From contig CAYVCY010000067.1 in assembly GCA_964450265.1 (NCBI GenBank), positions 1 through 11,034 on the forward strand: 11,034 nt of DNA. Reading direction: 5' to 3'. Under the pieces are notes generated by a model. That model worked only from the letters and a program-made list of their open reading frames with translations. It was not told where the DNA came from and searched no databases. This DNA comes from JAEZJZ01 sp964450265 (lineage in GTDB: Bacteria; Bacillota; UBA994; UBA5500). Made by a program: the position numbers and the translations under genes. Of this stretch, positions 1 to 6,112 are shown piece by piece; position 1 is the first letter of the stretch; every line of letters starts with the position of its first letter.

Positions 1-845
1 CTGGTAAGCACTTTCAGCCTCGACCGACCTCCACAGACACAGACAGGCAAATTGGGTGGGCAAGTGCAACCCCGCTCAATCTCCCTGAAGGCTTGCTTAA
101 CGATACGATCCTCTAAGGAATGAAAGGTGATCATCGCGATCCGTCCGCCTGGACAGAGTGCGTCCACAGCCCCGTCGATGGCTGGGCGTAGAACCTGCAG
201 CTCGCCGTTTGTGGCAATGCGCAGGGCCTGAAAGGTGCGCTTGGCAGGATGGGGACCATCCTGGCGGGCGGCGGCAGGAATAGCCCGTTTGATCACAGCC
301 ACCAGTTCACCGGTAGTCTCTATGCTGCCCTGACGCTTTCGCTCTGCAACGATGAACTTGGCAATACGCTTTGACCAGCGTTCTTCGCCATATTCCCAGA
401 TGATTTGGGCCAGCTGTTCAGCCGATAGGCTGTTGACCAGGTCGTGAGCCGTCTCCTGTTGTCGCTGATCCATGCGCATATCCAAAGGTGCATCAACGCT
501 GTAGCTGAAGCCTCGTTCCCCTCTGTCCAACTGCGGTGAGGACACACCCAGGTCGAACAATATCTTGTCCACCTGCGAAATACCGAGCGACAGCAATACA
601 GTATGTAAATTACGGAAGTTATCATGGGCTAAAGTGATCTCTCTAGGCAATGTGCGCCTGGCATTAGCGATGGCTTGCTCATCCTGATCGATAGCGATCA
701 GGCGCACATCTCCCTGCAGACGCTCCCAGATGGCCCGAGTGTGCCCTCCACCACCGAGAGTACAGTCGAGCACCGTATCACCTGGTTTCAGATCCAACCA
801 CGACAAAGTCTGTTCCAGCAATACGGGCTGATGGATAAATGACAC
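1..845 (-). CDS. rsmH: 16S rRNA (cytosine(1402)-N(4))-methyltransferase RsmH, 3' end cut by window edge
   Basis: SAM-dependent methyltransferase that makes the N4-methyl of m4Cm1402 in the 16S rRNA P-site. Motifs seen, in order (numbered from the GTG start): HQPVLLEQ (residues 5-12), SAM-binding DCTLGGGGHT (27-36), DLGVSSPQLD (98-107), RGFSY (111-115), LDMRM (121-125), HPAKRTFQALRI (199-210), FHSLEDRIVK (241-250) and the Cys-rich CTCPPNLPVCVCGG (260-273). 281 codons are visible; the family is about 310 residues, so roughly 30 C-terminal residues lie off the left edge. I chose GTG at 845 because AGAGGTG lies 8 nt upstream and the protein then begins just before the conserved HQPVLLE. An in-frame ATG at 866 has no good ribosome binding site. 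It follows mraZ by 70 bp, the standard head of the dcw cluster. Identification is secure. Confidence 0.96.
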   Translation of the reverse strand, partial: MSFIHQPVLLEQTLSWLDLKPGDTVLDCTLGGGGHTRAIWERLQGDVRLIAIDQDEQAIANARRTLPREITLAHDNFRNLHTVLLSLGISQVDKILFDLGVSSPQLDRGERGFSYSVDAPLDMRMDQRQQETAHDLVNSLSAEQLAQIIWEYGEERWSKRIAKFIVAERKRQGSIETTGELVAVIKRAIPAAARQDGPHPAKRTFQALRIATNGELQVLRPAIDGAVDALCPGGRIAMITFHSLEDRIVKQAFREIERGCTCPPNLPVCVCGGRSRLKVLT

Positions 846-915
846 GCGCCGCACACCTCTTTTCATTGGAAAGTCGTTGGCGCAGTAACTACCCTGTGAG
901 GCAGGCGCATCTTGC

Positions 916-1356
916 CTAGATGCCAAGAGCACCCAGTTGCTCAGCCACCTGCTCGTACGACGAGGCCGCCCGGCTACTGTAGTTGGACCAGACCTGCTGA
1001 TCCCAGATCTCCACCCGGCTGGCGACTCCCAGGATCACGGCATCGCGATCCAACTGTGCATGGGAGCGCAGATGGGGCGGCAACAGGATTCGGCCTTGTT
1101 TGTCCAATTCGCAAACCGTTGCCCCGGCAAACAGCAAGCGGACGAAAGCTCGCACATCAGAGCTGGTTAAGGGCAGTGCGCGCAATTTGGCTTCTAGACT
1201 ATCCCATTCAGTTTCCGGATATACGAACAGGCAAGTGTCCAACCCCTTGGTGACCACGAAGCGTTCACCTAGCCCTTCCCGCAAGCGGGCAGGAATGATC
1301 AACCGGCCTTTGCCGTCCAAACTATGCTGATATTCTCCAATCAACAGGCTAGCCAC
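916..1356 (-). CDS. mraZ: Transcriptional regulator MraZ
   Basis: DNA-binding repressor of the division and cell-wall (dcw) cluster, 146 residues, the normal family length. It carries the two SpoVT-AbrB-like halves expected of MraZ: LDGKGRLIIPARL (residues 13-25) and LDKQGRILLPPHL (84-96). Both contain the conserved D-x-x-G-R motif of the DNA-contacting surface. The start is GTG at 1356, preceded by GGAGG with a 7-nt spacer, so the protein begins just before the typical LLIGEYQHSLDGKGR. The open frame extends 14 codons further upstream, but that would run through the ribosome binding site and the operator boxes. rsmH follows 70 bp downstream. A box array directly upstream (1375-1429) suggests autoregulation, as known for MraZ in other bacteria. 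Confidence 0.97.
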   Translation of the reverse strand: MASLLIGEYQHSLDGKGRLIIPARLREGLGERFVVTKGLDTCLFVYPETEWDSLEAKLRALPLTSSDVRAFVRLLFAGATVCELDKQGRILLPPHLRSHAQLDRDAVILGVASRVEIWDQQVWSNYSSRAASSYEQVAEQLGALGI

Positions 1357-1374
1357 CCGGAAACCTCCTCTCCC

Positions 1375-1429
1375 CCACAATGCGCCACTTGTCCCCACTT
1401 CACACCACTATATTCTACCCACCTACCAC
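1375..1429 (-). promoter_or_regulatory. MraZ operator: array of GTGG boxes
   Basis: Read on the minus strand, four successive 10-mers (AGTGGTGTGA, AGTGGGGACA, AGTGGCGCAT, TGTGGGGGAG) each carry GTGG in the same register. On the plus strand CCAC starts at 1375, 1385, 1395 and 1405, an exact 10-bp period. Two more CCAC copies at 1419 and 1426 are out of phase. MraZ is known to bind tandem GTGG-type repeats about one helical turn apart upstream of its own gene, and this array ends just before the mraZ ribosome binding site. TAGAAT/TATAGT at about 1407-1417 could be the -10 element, but I see no convincing -35. Confidence 0.8.
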
Positions 1430-1470
1430 AACTCCTGCTTTCTAGTCCAATTAATTTTCTAAAGGATGAA

Positions 1471-1494
1471 GGAGGCGTGGTTACCCACGCCTCC
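1471..1494 (-). terminator. Hairpin terminator after the SASP gene
   Basis: Perfect 10-bp stem: GGAGGCGTGG at 1471-1480, loop TTAC, CCACGCCTCC at 1485-1494. It sits 8 bp past the SASP stop codon and upstream of the mraZ control region. On the minus strand the stem is followed by a moderately T-rich run (TTCATCCTTTAG) rather than a clean U-tract, so efficiency is uncertain. Confidence 0.7.
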
Positions 1495-1502
1495 AGCCGT
1501 TA

Positions 1503-1673
1503 CTACCGCTCCTGCATCATCTGTTCAGCCTTGGCCAGCGCCAATTTGACCAGGTTTCCGGCATCCCGGGTGCTGATCGCACCCCACCCATGCTGCCTCA
1601 CCGTATCAGCGAAGCCCAATTCCTCGGCCAACTGATACTTTAGCTCTTCAGACATGAAACCGCGTCTGGACAT
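1503..1673 (-). CDS. Alpha/beta-type small acid-soluble spore protein
   Basis: A 56-residue protein of the alpha/beta SASP family, which coats and protects DNA in the dormant spore and is degraded at germination. It begins MSRRGFMSEELKYQLAEELG and contains the second conserved helix as STRDAGNLVKLALAKAEQ (residues 34-51), with the family's G-W-G-x-x-S/T-R turn at 29-35. The start is ATG at 1673, with GAAAGG 9 nt upstream; in-frame ATGs at 1679 and 1682 are too close to that site. The gene is single, between a hairpin terminator and a 29-bp palindrome. SASP genes are normally read by forespore sigma-G, but I could not find a convincing sigma-G promoter upstream. One oddity is glutamine at residue 15, where the germination-protease site usually has glutamate. 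Confidence 0.93.
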   Translation of the reverse strand: MSRRGFMSEELKYQLAEELGFADTVRQHGWGAISTRDAGNLVKLALAKAEQMMQER

Positions 1674-1689
1674 GAACATCATCCTTTCA

Positions 1690-1714
1690 GGTGTAGTTAC
1701 GGTGTAACGACACC
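1690..1714. repeat. Imperfect dyad in the SASP leader
   Basis: Two nested inverted repeats share one centre at 1702: GTTAC (1696-1700) with GTAAC (1704-1708), and GGTGT (1690-1694) with ACACC (1710-1714), with one mismatched pair between them. The structure ends about 2 bp before the SASP Shine-Dalgarno sequence. It could be an mRNA hairpin affecting translation or a protein-binding dyad. No known family is recognised. Confidence 0.5.
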
Positions 1715-1728
1715 CCTAGCTTTCCCAG

Positions 1729-1757
1729 TGACACGTGGGGACAGTCCCCACGTGTCA
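1729..1757. repeat. 29-bp perfect palindrome, REP-like
   Basis: TGACACGTGGGGAC (1729-1742), a single central A (1743), and the exact reverse complement (1744-1757) give 14-bp arms with no mismatch. It lies 10 bp after the stop codon of the CotS-like gene. On the minus strand a run of six T precedes rather than follows it, so it is not a standard intrinsic terminator for that gene. GGGGACAGTCCC-type palindromes resemble REP elements associated with Y1/RAYT transposases, but only one copy is visible here, so that link is inference. Confidence 0.7.
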
Positions 1758-1767
1758 AAAAAGCTCC

Positions 1768-3099
1768 TTAGTGTTCATGCTCCTCTTCATCTTGAGGATC
1801 TGGCTGCTCTACCGCTTCCTCCTCCACCTCAATTTTCTCTTCCTCTTGGGCATTTAGCGGGCGGGGGAACGGCTTCCAAACCAACACCTTCTTGGCCGGT
1901 CTCATCTCCGTCAGCTCCTGTTCGGTTTCTGGCACAGACGATTGCTCTTCCATTTCCACTGTCTCTTCCGATTCAACCTGCTCCAGCAGTTCCTTTCCTT
2001 TTTCTTCGCTCATCGTCTTCACCTCCTGGACTGATTGCGCCTCCAATTCTGGCGCGACGGTCGGTGTCAATTCTTCCAGCTCGTCAGGCATGGTTGCCCT
2101 TACTTGGGGCTGCCGAGCTCCATCGGCGGGAGCTGGCGACAACTGCAACTGACCCATCGCCTCTGCCTCTGGGGATAACAATTCCTCCAGGTCCGCAATC
2201 AACACCATCCGTTGCTCTAGGGCAGCTTGCAGGCGCCGGATGGCCAGAATGCTCATCCCTGGAAAGAGCAGTTCTTCTACAGTCAATCCCCGGGGATACC
2301 AGAGGTCGGCTAATATGAGCTTCTTTTCGGCATCATTTAGGGCGCGGACCTTGGTATAGGATAGAAGCATGTTGGCTGCTATCCGCAGATCACCTTCACA
2401 ACACTCGATCAACGCGGTCAAGTCCACGGCAGGCAGGTTCCAATGACTGCGGTAGACAGGATTGAAATGAACCCTGTGCACATCAGCCAGATAGACGAAG
2501 TCATCAAAGCCATGTACACCCAGCGCCAGGCAGGATTGCAGCTGCTCCGGGTCGATCTCGTCCAATATGGCCAACCCCTGCCGTAGGCAGTTGCGCCACA
2601 TATCAACTAAGCCTTCCCAGTAGCTCAGCGCCCGCTTGTTCAGGGCGGGATGCTGGATGCTGGACAACGAATCCAGCAGCTGCTGATATTGTTGTCGCCA
2701 CTTGACCAAGAACCTATTGCCCGGACGGCTGGTCAGTTGGTGCCAGTGGGCCACGCCGGCCAAGATGGTAAACAACTCAAACCCGTTGTGCGTGTCACAG
2801 GACGGCCCTGTTTCCCATGTAGACAGGATCACAGCGGCGCCGTCGGCCTGGAAGCTGTAGGTCTTATCCACCGTGGGCAGCAGGCGGCTGAGCGATAGCT
2901 TGCCTAGTTTTCCGGTTGATTCCAATAGAAGGTCCCCCAGTCGCTCCAAGAACGCCGGATCTCCCCGCCAGATGGAGGGCTTTGCCAGCCCAATAGGAGT
3001 GGTGAAGCAGAACTCTCCGCCCACCAGTTCACCCTGATCCAACAGACCATAGGCCCTAACCAGCTCTCGATAACTGAGTACCTCCAGGGAGTCAGACAC
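1768..3099 (-). CDS. CotS-family spore coat protein, degenerate kinase fold with acidic tail
   Basis: Resembles CotS-type spore coat proteins, which have an aminoglycoside/choline-kinase-like fold. Similarity is spread over residues 1-300: a YGL-type N-terminus, RLLPT followed by a GAAVILSTWETGPSC strand, HWHQLT near 118-123, then LGVHGFDDF (193-201), HFNPVY (211-216), LPAVDLTALI (222-231) and SYTKVRALNDAEKKLILADL (247-266). Active kinases have HGDxxxxN and a D-F-D metal site at the equivalent places; here they read HGFDDF and HFN, so catalysis is doubtful. From about residue 304 the protein becomes a low-complexity tail rich in E, D, Q and P, ending in DEEEHEH. I chose GTG at 3099, which has GAGGTGG just upstream; TTG at 3126 would lie almost at the predicted transcription start. 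The gene is its own unit after the GNAT terminator. Coat location is inferred from family and context. Confidence 0.75.
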   Translation of the reverse strand: MSDSLEVLSYRELVRAYGLLDQGELVGGEFCFTTPIGLAKPSIWRGDPAFLERLGDLLLESTGKLGKLSLSRLLPTVDKTYSFQADGAAVILSTWETGPSCDTHNGFELFTILAGVAHWHQLTSRPGNRFLVKWRQQYQQLLDSLSSIQHPALNKRALSYWEGLVDMWRNCLRQGLAILDEIDPEQLQSCLALGVHGFDDFVYLADVHRVHFNPVYRSHWNLPAVDLTALIECCEGDLRIAANMLLSYTKVRALNDAEKKLILADLWYPRGLTVEELLFPGMSILAIRRLQAALEQRMVLIADLEELLSPEAEAMGQLQLSPAPADGARQPQVRATMPDELEELTPTVAPELEAQSVQEVKTMSEEKGKELLEQVESEETVEMEEQSSVPETEQELTEMRPAKKVLVWKPFPRPLNAQEEEKIEVEEEAVEQPDPQDEEEHEH

Positions 3100-3137
3100 T
3101 CGTCCCACCTCTCCCTCTTCAGTCAACTATCGATTCA

Positions 3138-3165
3138 ATCTTATGGGTGGATAATGACGATTATG
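3138..3165 (-). promoter_or_regulatory. Candidate sigma-E-like promoter of the CotS-like gene
   Basis: On the minus strand CATAATC (-35, 3159-3165), a 13-bp spacer and CATAAGAT (-10, 3138-3145) approximate the sigma-E pattern (ATA-containing -35, about 14 bp, CATACAnT). It lies directly after the preceding operon's terminator and about 40 bp upstream of the chosen GTG start. The -35 match is partial. Confidence 0.45.
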
Positions 3166-3174
3166 TCTGTACCC

Positions 3175-3204
3175 AAAAAACAGCAGGAGTCTCCTCCTGC
3201 TGTT
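3175..3204 (-). terminator. Rho-independent terminator of the ATP-grasp/GNAT operon
   Basis: On the minus strand an 11-bp perfect stem (AACAGCAGGAG, loop GAGA, CTCCTGCTGTT; plus-strand 3179-3204) is followed by a U-tract encoded by the A-run at 3175-3180. It starts 5 bp after the GNAT stop codon and closes the block that begins near 7300. Confidence 0.9.
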
Positions 3205-3209
3205 CTAGG

Positions 3210-3659
3210 CTATTTGTTAGGATCAAACCCATTGCGAAACTTCAGCGTCACCTTGCCACGGCGTAGAAAGGCATCGTATGCCACCATGCCGGCGGCAAAG
3301 GCGGTGCGCAGGCTGGGCAGGTTATCGCTGGCGATCTCTGCGTAGAATCTACCCATCACCTGCACAGAGAGCCGAATCATCTCTCGACTGATGCCCCGAC
3401 CTCGATAGTTCCCGTGCACCACCACCATGGCGGTGCGATTGCCATAGCGCTCGAAGAGCATCACGCCCACCAGCTTGCGATCCGCCCAAGCAGTCCAGAT
3501 CACGTTGCCTGCTTGATCCAGGCTGTGGCTGCTCAACTGTTTTACATGGGAGAAGGTCGTGCGGGTGATGTGCCCATCTCGATATTTCCTGATCAGGGCC
3601 AGCACTCTGGGGCGAATCCTTCTCCAATCGGATGCGGTGATCTGCCTATACTCAACCAT
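3210..3659 (-). CDS. GNAT-family acyltransferase
   Basis: A 149-residue single-domain GNAT protein. GNAT enzymes usually move an acetyl or other acyl group from CoA to an amine; some relatives use aminoacyl-tRNA or form peptide bonds. Seen here: a strand WTAWADRKLVGVMLFERYG (residues 55-73), motif A strand and pyrophosphate loop MVVVHGNYRGRGIS (78-91), then EIASDNLPSLRTAFAAGM (108-125), the usual Asn/Ser helix near the C-terminus. The substrate is not evident. It starts with ATG inside the stop of the upstream ATP-grasp gene (ATGGTTGA, 8-nt overlap), with AGGAGGT 9 nt upstream, so it is the last, translationally coupled gene of the operon and is followed at once by a terminator. A role on the same substrate as the ATP-grasps is inferred from this coupling. 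Confidence 0.85.
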   Translation of the reverse strand: MVEYRQITASDWRRIRPRVLALIRKYRDGHITRTTFSHVKQLSSHSLDQAGNVIWTAWADRKLVGVMLFERYGNRTAMVVVHGNYRGRGISREMIRLSVQVMGRFYAEIASDNLPSLRTAFAAGMVAYDAFLRRGKVTLKFRNGFDPNK

Positions 3660-4776
3660 GCGCCTCTGACCTCCTCGTTTGAGCGAGGAACCGCATGTAA
3701 CTCACCAGCGTACTCAACCCTTTGTGCCGGATACGATCCTCGTCGAATTTCATCGGCTTGGCATTTGCCTCAAAGAAGAAGGGGTGTCCTTCAGACGTGA
3801 GTCCGATATCCATAGACATCTCTCCAAAGCTGGACCGATGCCCCTTTTCCACCAAGGGAGCGACCGTCATGGCCAACCCGCGCACCTTTTGTTCAACCTG
3901 CGCGGCTCGGCTCTCGAAAACAGTCGGCAGGACCTGCTCAGTGGAAGCGATAAAGCCTCCATTTGGGACATGGGTAGTCACTCCGCCTCTGCTGGCCACA
4001 CGGATGCCCATGCCGGTTACCTGCCAAACACCGTCCTGGTTTTTTTGCGCCAGCAATCGCACATCAAAGATCCTTCCTTGGTAACGGGCTAATTGAATAG
4101 CCTGCTGGATCATATAGGGTTTGCGCCCGGTGATGGCGCGAATCGCCCCCTGCAACTCTGCTTTATTCCGGTATGCTTGCCGCCGGTTCACATTCTTTAC
4201 CCGAGAGCGCAGTTGATAACCGCCCTGCCCAGCGCTGACACGAACGATCCCTTTCCCTGCAAAGGAGCTCTTCGGCTTCAGATAAATGCTGCCAAAGCGC
4301 TGCAGCGCCCGATCCACATCGGCCATGTTGCGCAAACTTCCTGTCCAGGGAAGGTAAGGTGCGGCTGACGGCTCGCGGACCAAGATACGATAGAGCTCGT
4401 GTTTGTTCAAGAATCGAGGATTAAAACAGGCTATCCCACGACTTCGCAGCTGTCTCTTCAGTGCAGTCACAGCCGGGCTATGTTCCAATTGGCGATTAGG
4501 GATGCGGTTATAGACGACATCGGGCAAGGGGTGACGCCCTAAAACGAAACGCCCGCCCCGCCACTGATAGCCTAACGCCATCCCTTTGGACCAATGCAGT
4601 TGCCCTGGCTGAAAAACGTAGGAATGGATTCCATCCTGACGACAGGCCTGCAGCACATACCGAAACATCTGCCTGTTTCCTGGAACTCCGCCCGAACTTC
4701 GGCCGGCAGTGAGAATACCCACCACTGGACGGGCCCGCCGCACCCTGTTTTCTTCACTAGGCCTTCCTCTGCTCAT
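3652..4776 (-). CDS. YheC/YheD-family ATP-grasp protein, short (YheC-like) form
   Basis: A 374-residue ATP-grasp protein of the YheC/YheD spore family. Motifs in order: PVVGILTAG start of the N-terminal subdomain (residues 17-25), PDVVYNRIPNR (85-95), IYLKPKSSFAGKGIVRV, the nucleotide-binding Lys and glycine loop (164-180), YMIQQ hinge (221-225), FDVRLLAQK (237-245), the metal-site strands FGEMSMDIG (317-325) and FFEANAKP (334-341). All usual ATP and metal ligands appear present, so it may be an active carboxylate-amine ligase; the substrate is unknown. It lacks the extra N-terminal domain of its upstream neighbour. The start is ATG at 4776 with GAGGAGG close upstream, giving a 20-nt overlap with the previous gene; the open frame to 4941 is only overlap. 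It is third of four coupled genes. Confidence 0.88.
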   Translation of the reverse strand: MSRGRPSEENRVRRARPVVGILTAGRSSGGVPGNRQMFRYVLQACRQDGIHSYVFQPGQLHWSKGMALGYQWRGGRFVLGRHPLPDVVYNRIPNRQLEHSPAVTALKRQLRSRGIACFNPRFLNKHELYRILVREPSAAPYLPWTGSLRNMADVDRALQRFGSIYLKPKSSFAGKGIVRVSAGQGGYQLRSRVKNVNRRQAYRNKAELQGAIRAITGRKPYMIQQAIQLARYQGRIFDVRLLAQKNQDGVWQVTGMGIRVASRGGVTTHVPNGGFIASTEQVLPTVFESRAAQVEQKVRGLAMTVAPLVEKGHRSSFGEMSMDIGLTSEGHPFFFEANAKPMKFDEDRIRHKGLSTLVSYMRFLAQTRRSEAHG

Positions 4777-6112
4777 CTCCACCCTCCTCTGTCCCAAAAC
4801 CCGCCAGGTGGGCGGCATAACCGCAAAGGTAATACAAGGACTTGCGACGCTCCTCGCGGGCAAAGCGCGGAGCAAATATGCTGCGACCTGGCTTGCTGTT
4901 AGCTTCAAACATCGCCACTCGCCCGTTGGCGGTGATCCCAATATCCAAACCCAGTTCCCCCAACTCTAGCTTAGTCACCCGCTCTACTGATTGGGCAATC
5001 TCCACAGAAGCCTGCTTGATCTTCTCTCGCACCTGATCAGCCTGGTCTCCGAAGGCGTGGGTCAGCGCCCTCATCAATGGCACTATATACCCTCCGTTGT
5101 GCACGTGGGTGGTGATGCTACCTCGACCGGCTATCTTGGCTGCCGGCCCGCTGGGGACCCAATTGCCGTTGTTATCCTTATAAAGGGTAACCCGAACATC
5201 GAAGGGGCGGCCCCGGTACCGGGCCAAGCGTAGACCCTCTTGAATCACATAGGAACGGGGACACATCCCTTTGCGCACCAAGTGTTGCGCCTCAGCCCAA
5301 CTGCTGCCGGTCAACTGAAAATTGCGATGACCCTTGCGGAAGGAGATGGAATAGCGACCTCCCGGCAGACGATTTACCTTGACGATGCCTAGCCCCTTGC
5401 TGCCCCCGTTAGGCTTCAGGTAAACCATCGGGTAGCGATGAAGCAGGCGCGGCACCTGGCTGAGGCTGGTCAAGGGATGGCTTTCCGGTAAATGGGCGTT
5501 CCCGGCCTCGTCCCGCCGGAGCAGGCGATAGATACGCCATTTATGGAAAAAGGTGCGGTTGAAAACTGGGATACCTCGCCTGGCCAGCATGCGCTTACAG
5601 AGACGAGTGGACCCCAGCATTTCGCCGCCTCGGTTGGGGATACGGTTGTAGACCACATCTGGCCACGGCACATTCACCCGCCTCACGCCGCCAGCCAAGA
5701 GCGCCCAAGCATTCATCCGCCCTCGGGAGCTAGCCATATCTGCAGGGCGGAAGACGACAGCCATCATGCCGCTCCTGGCAGCCGCCAGCATCACTGAGCG
5801 GAAATAGGGGGTCATCGTCCAGGTAGTCATGATCCCAATTAAAGGGCCAAAACGGATAGCACGCTCGCCTGGATTGATCTGATAGTTAATCCGTCTAGCT
5901 GGCAAGGCCAGGCGGCGCAGCAAGACGGCTGAAACCAGACAACGACCTTTCGGGGCTACGCTCAGCTTGGCGTGCACCCTGGCCATGCCAAAACGCAGAG
6001 CTATCGTGTCGCCCGGGCGCCACCCGGCCTGCCTGAGCAAGTCTTCCGGCAGCGAACACTGGCGCGTCTGCGCCCGAACACTCTGAACCGAAATCGAACC
6101 ATAGTTACTCAC
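4757..6112 (-). CDS. YheC/YheD-family ATP-grasp protein, long (YheD-like) form
   Basis: A 451-residue ATP-grasp protein, about the length of B. subtilis YheD. Residues 1-90 form an extra domain with two similar halves, each with a small-residue/leucine/proline stretch and a turn (SLPEDLLRQAGWRPGD at 20-35; VSAVLLRRLALP at 60-71). Then PLIGIMTTW begins the common core: PDVVYNRIPNR (151-161), VYLKPNGGSKGLGIVKV (230-246), VIQEGLRLARYRGRPFDVRV (289-308), LGELGLDIGI (384-393) and FEANSKPGR (402-410). The ATP-grasp Lys, glycine loop, Arg and Glu/Asn metal ligands are all there, so activity is plausible; the substrate is unknown. The start is GTG at 6112, with GGAGG 7 nt upstream, sharing GTGAGTAA with the stop of the previous gene. 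The protein is strikingly arginine-rich. Confidence 0.88.
   Translation of the reverse strand: MSNYGSISVQSVRAQTRQCSLPEDLLRQAGWRPGDTIALRFGMARVHAKLSVAPKGRCLVSAVLLRRLALPARRINYQINPGERAIRFGPLIGIMTTWTMTPYFRSVMLAAARSGMMAVVFRPADMASSRGRMNAWALLAGGVRRVNVPWPDVVYNRIPNRGGEMLGSTRLCKRMLARRGIPVFNRTFFHKWRIYRLLRRDEAGNAHLPESHPLTSLSQVPRLLHRYPMVYLKPNGGSKGLGIVKVNRLPGGRYSISFRKGHRNFQLTGSSWAEAQHLVRKGMCPRSYVIQEGLRLARYRGRPFDVRVTLYKDNNGNWVPSGPAAKIAGRGSITTHVHNGGYIVPLMRALTHAFGDQADQVREKIKQASVEIAQSVERVTKLELGELGLDIGITANGRVAMFEANSKPGRSIFAPRFAREERRKSLYYLCGYAAHLAGFGTEEGGDEQRKA

Noticed and set aside
320..625. Minus-strand open frame of 101 codons
   Set aside because: It is an out-of-frame reading inside rsmH, whose own frame carries all the family motifs but is open to the window edge.
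1375..1429. Short regular repeats as a possible CRISPR array
   Set aside because: The repeat unit is only about 5 bp with 5-bp gaps and sits at the mraZ operator position.
1728..2318. Plus-strand open frame of 196 codons opposite the CotS-like tail
   Set aside because: Its Pro/Ser/Leu-rich sequence is the reverse of the low-complexity acidic tail and it runs through the palindrome; there is no motif or ribosome binding site support.
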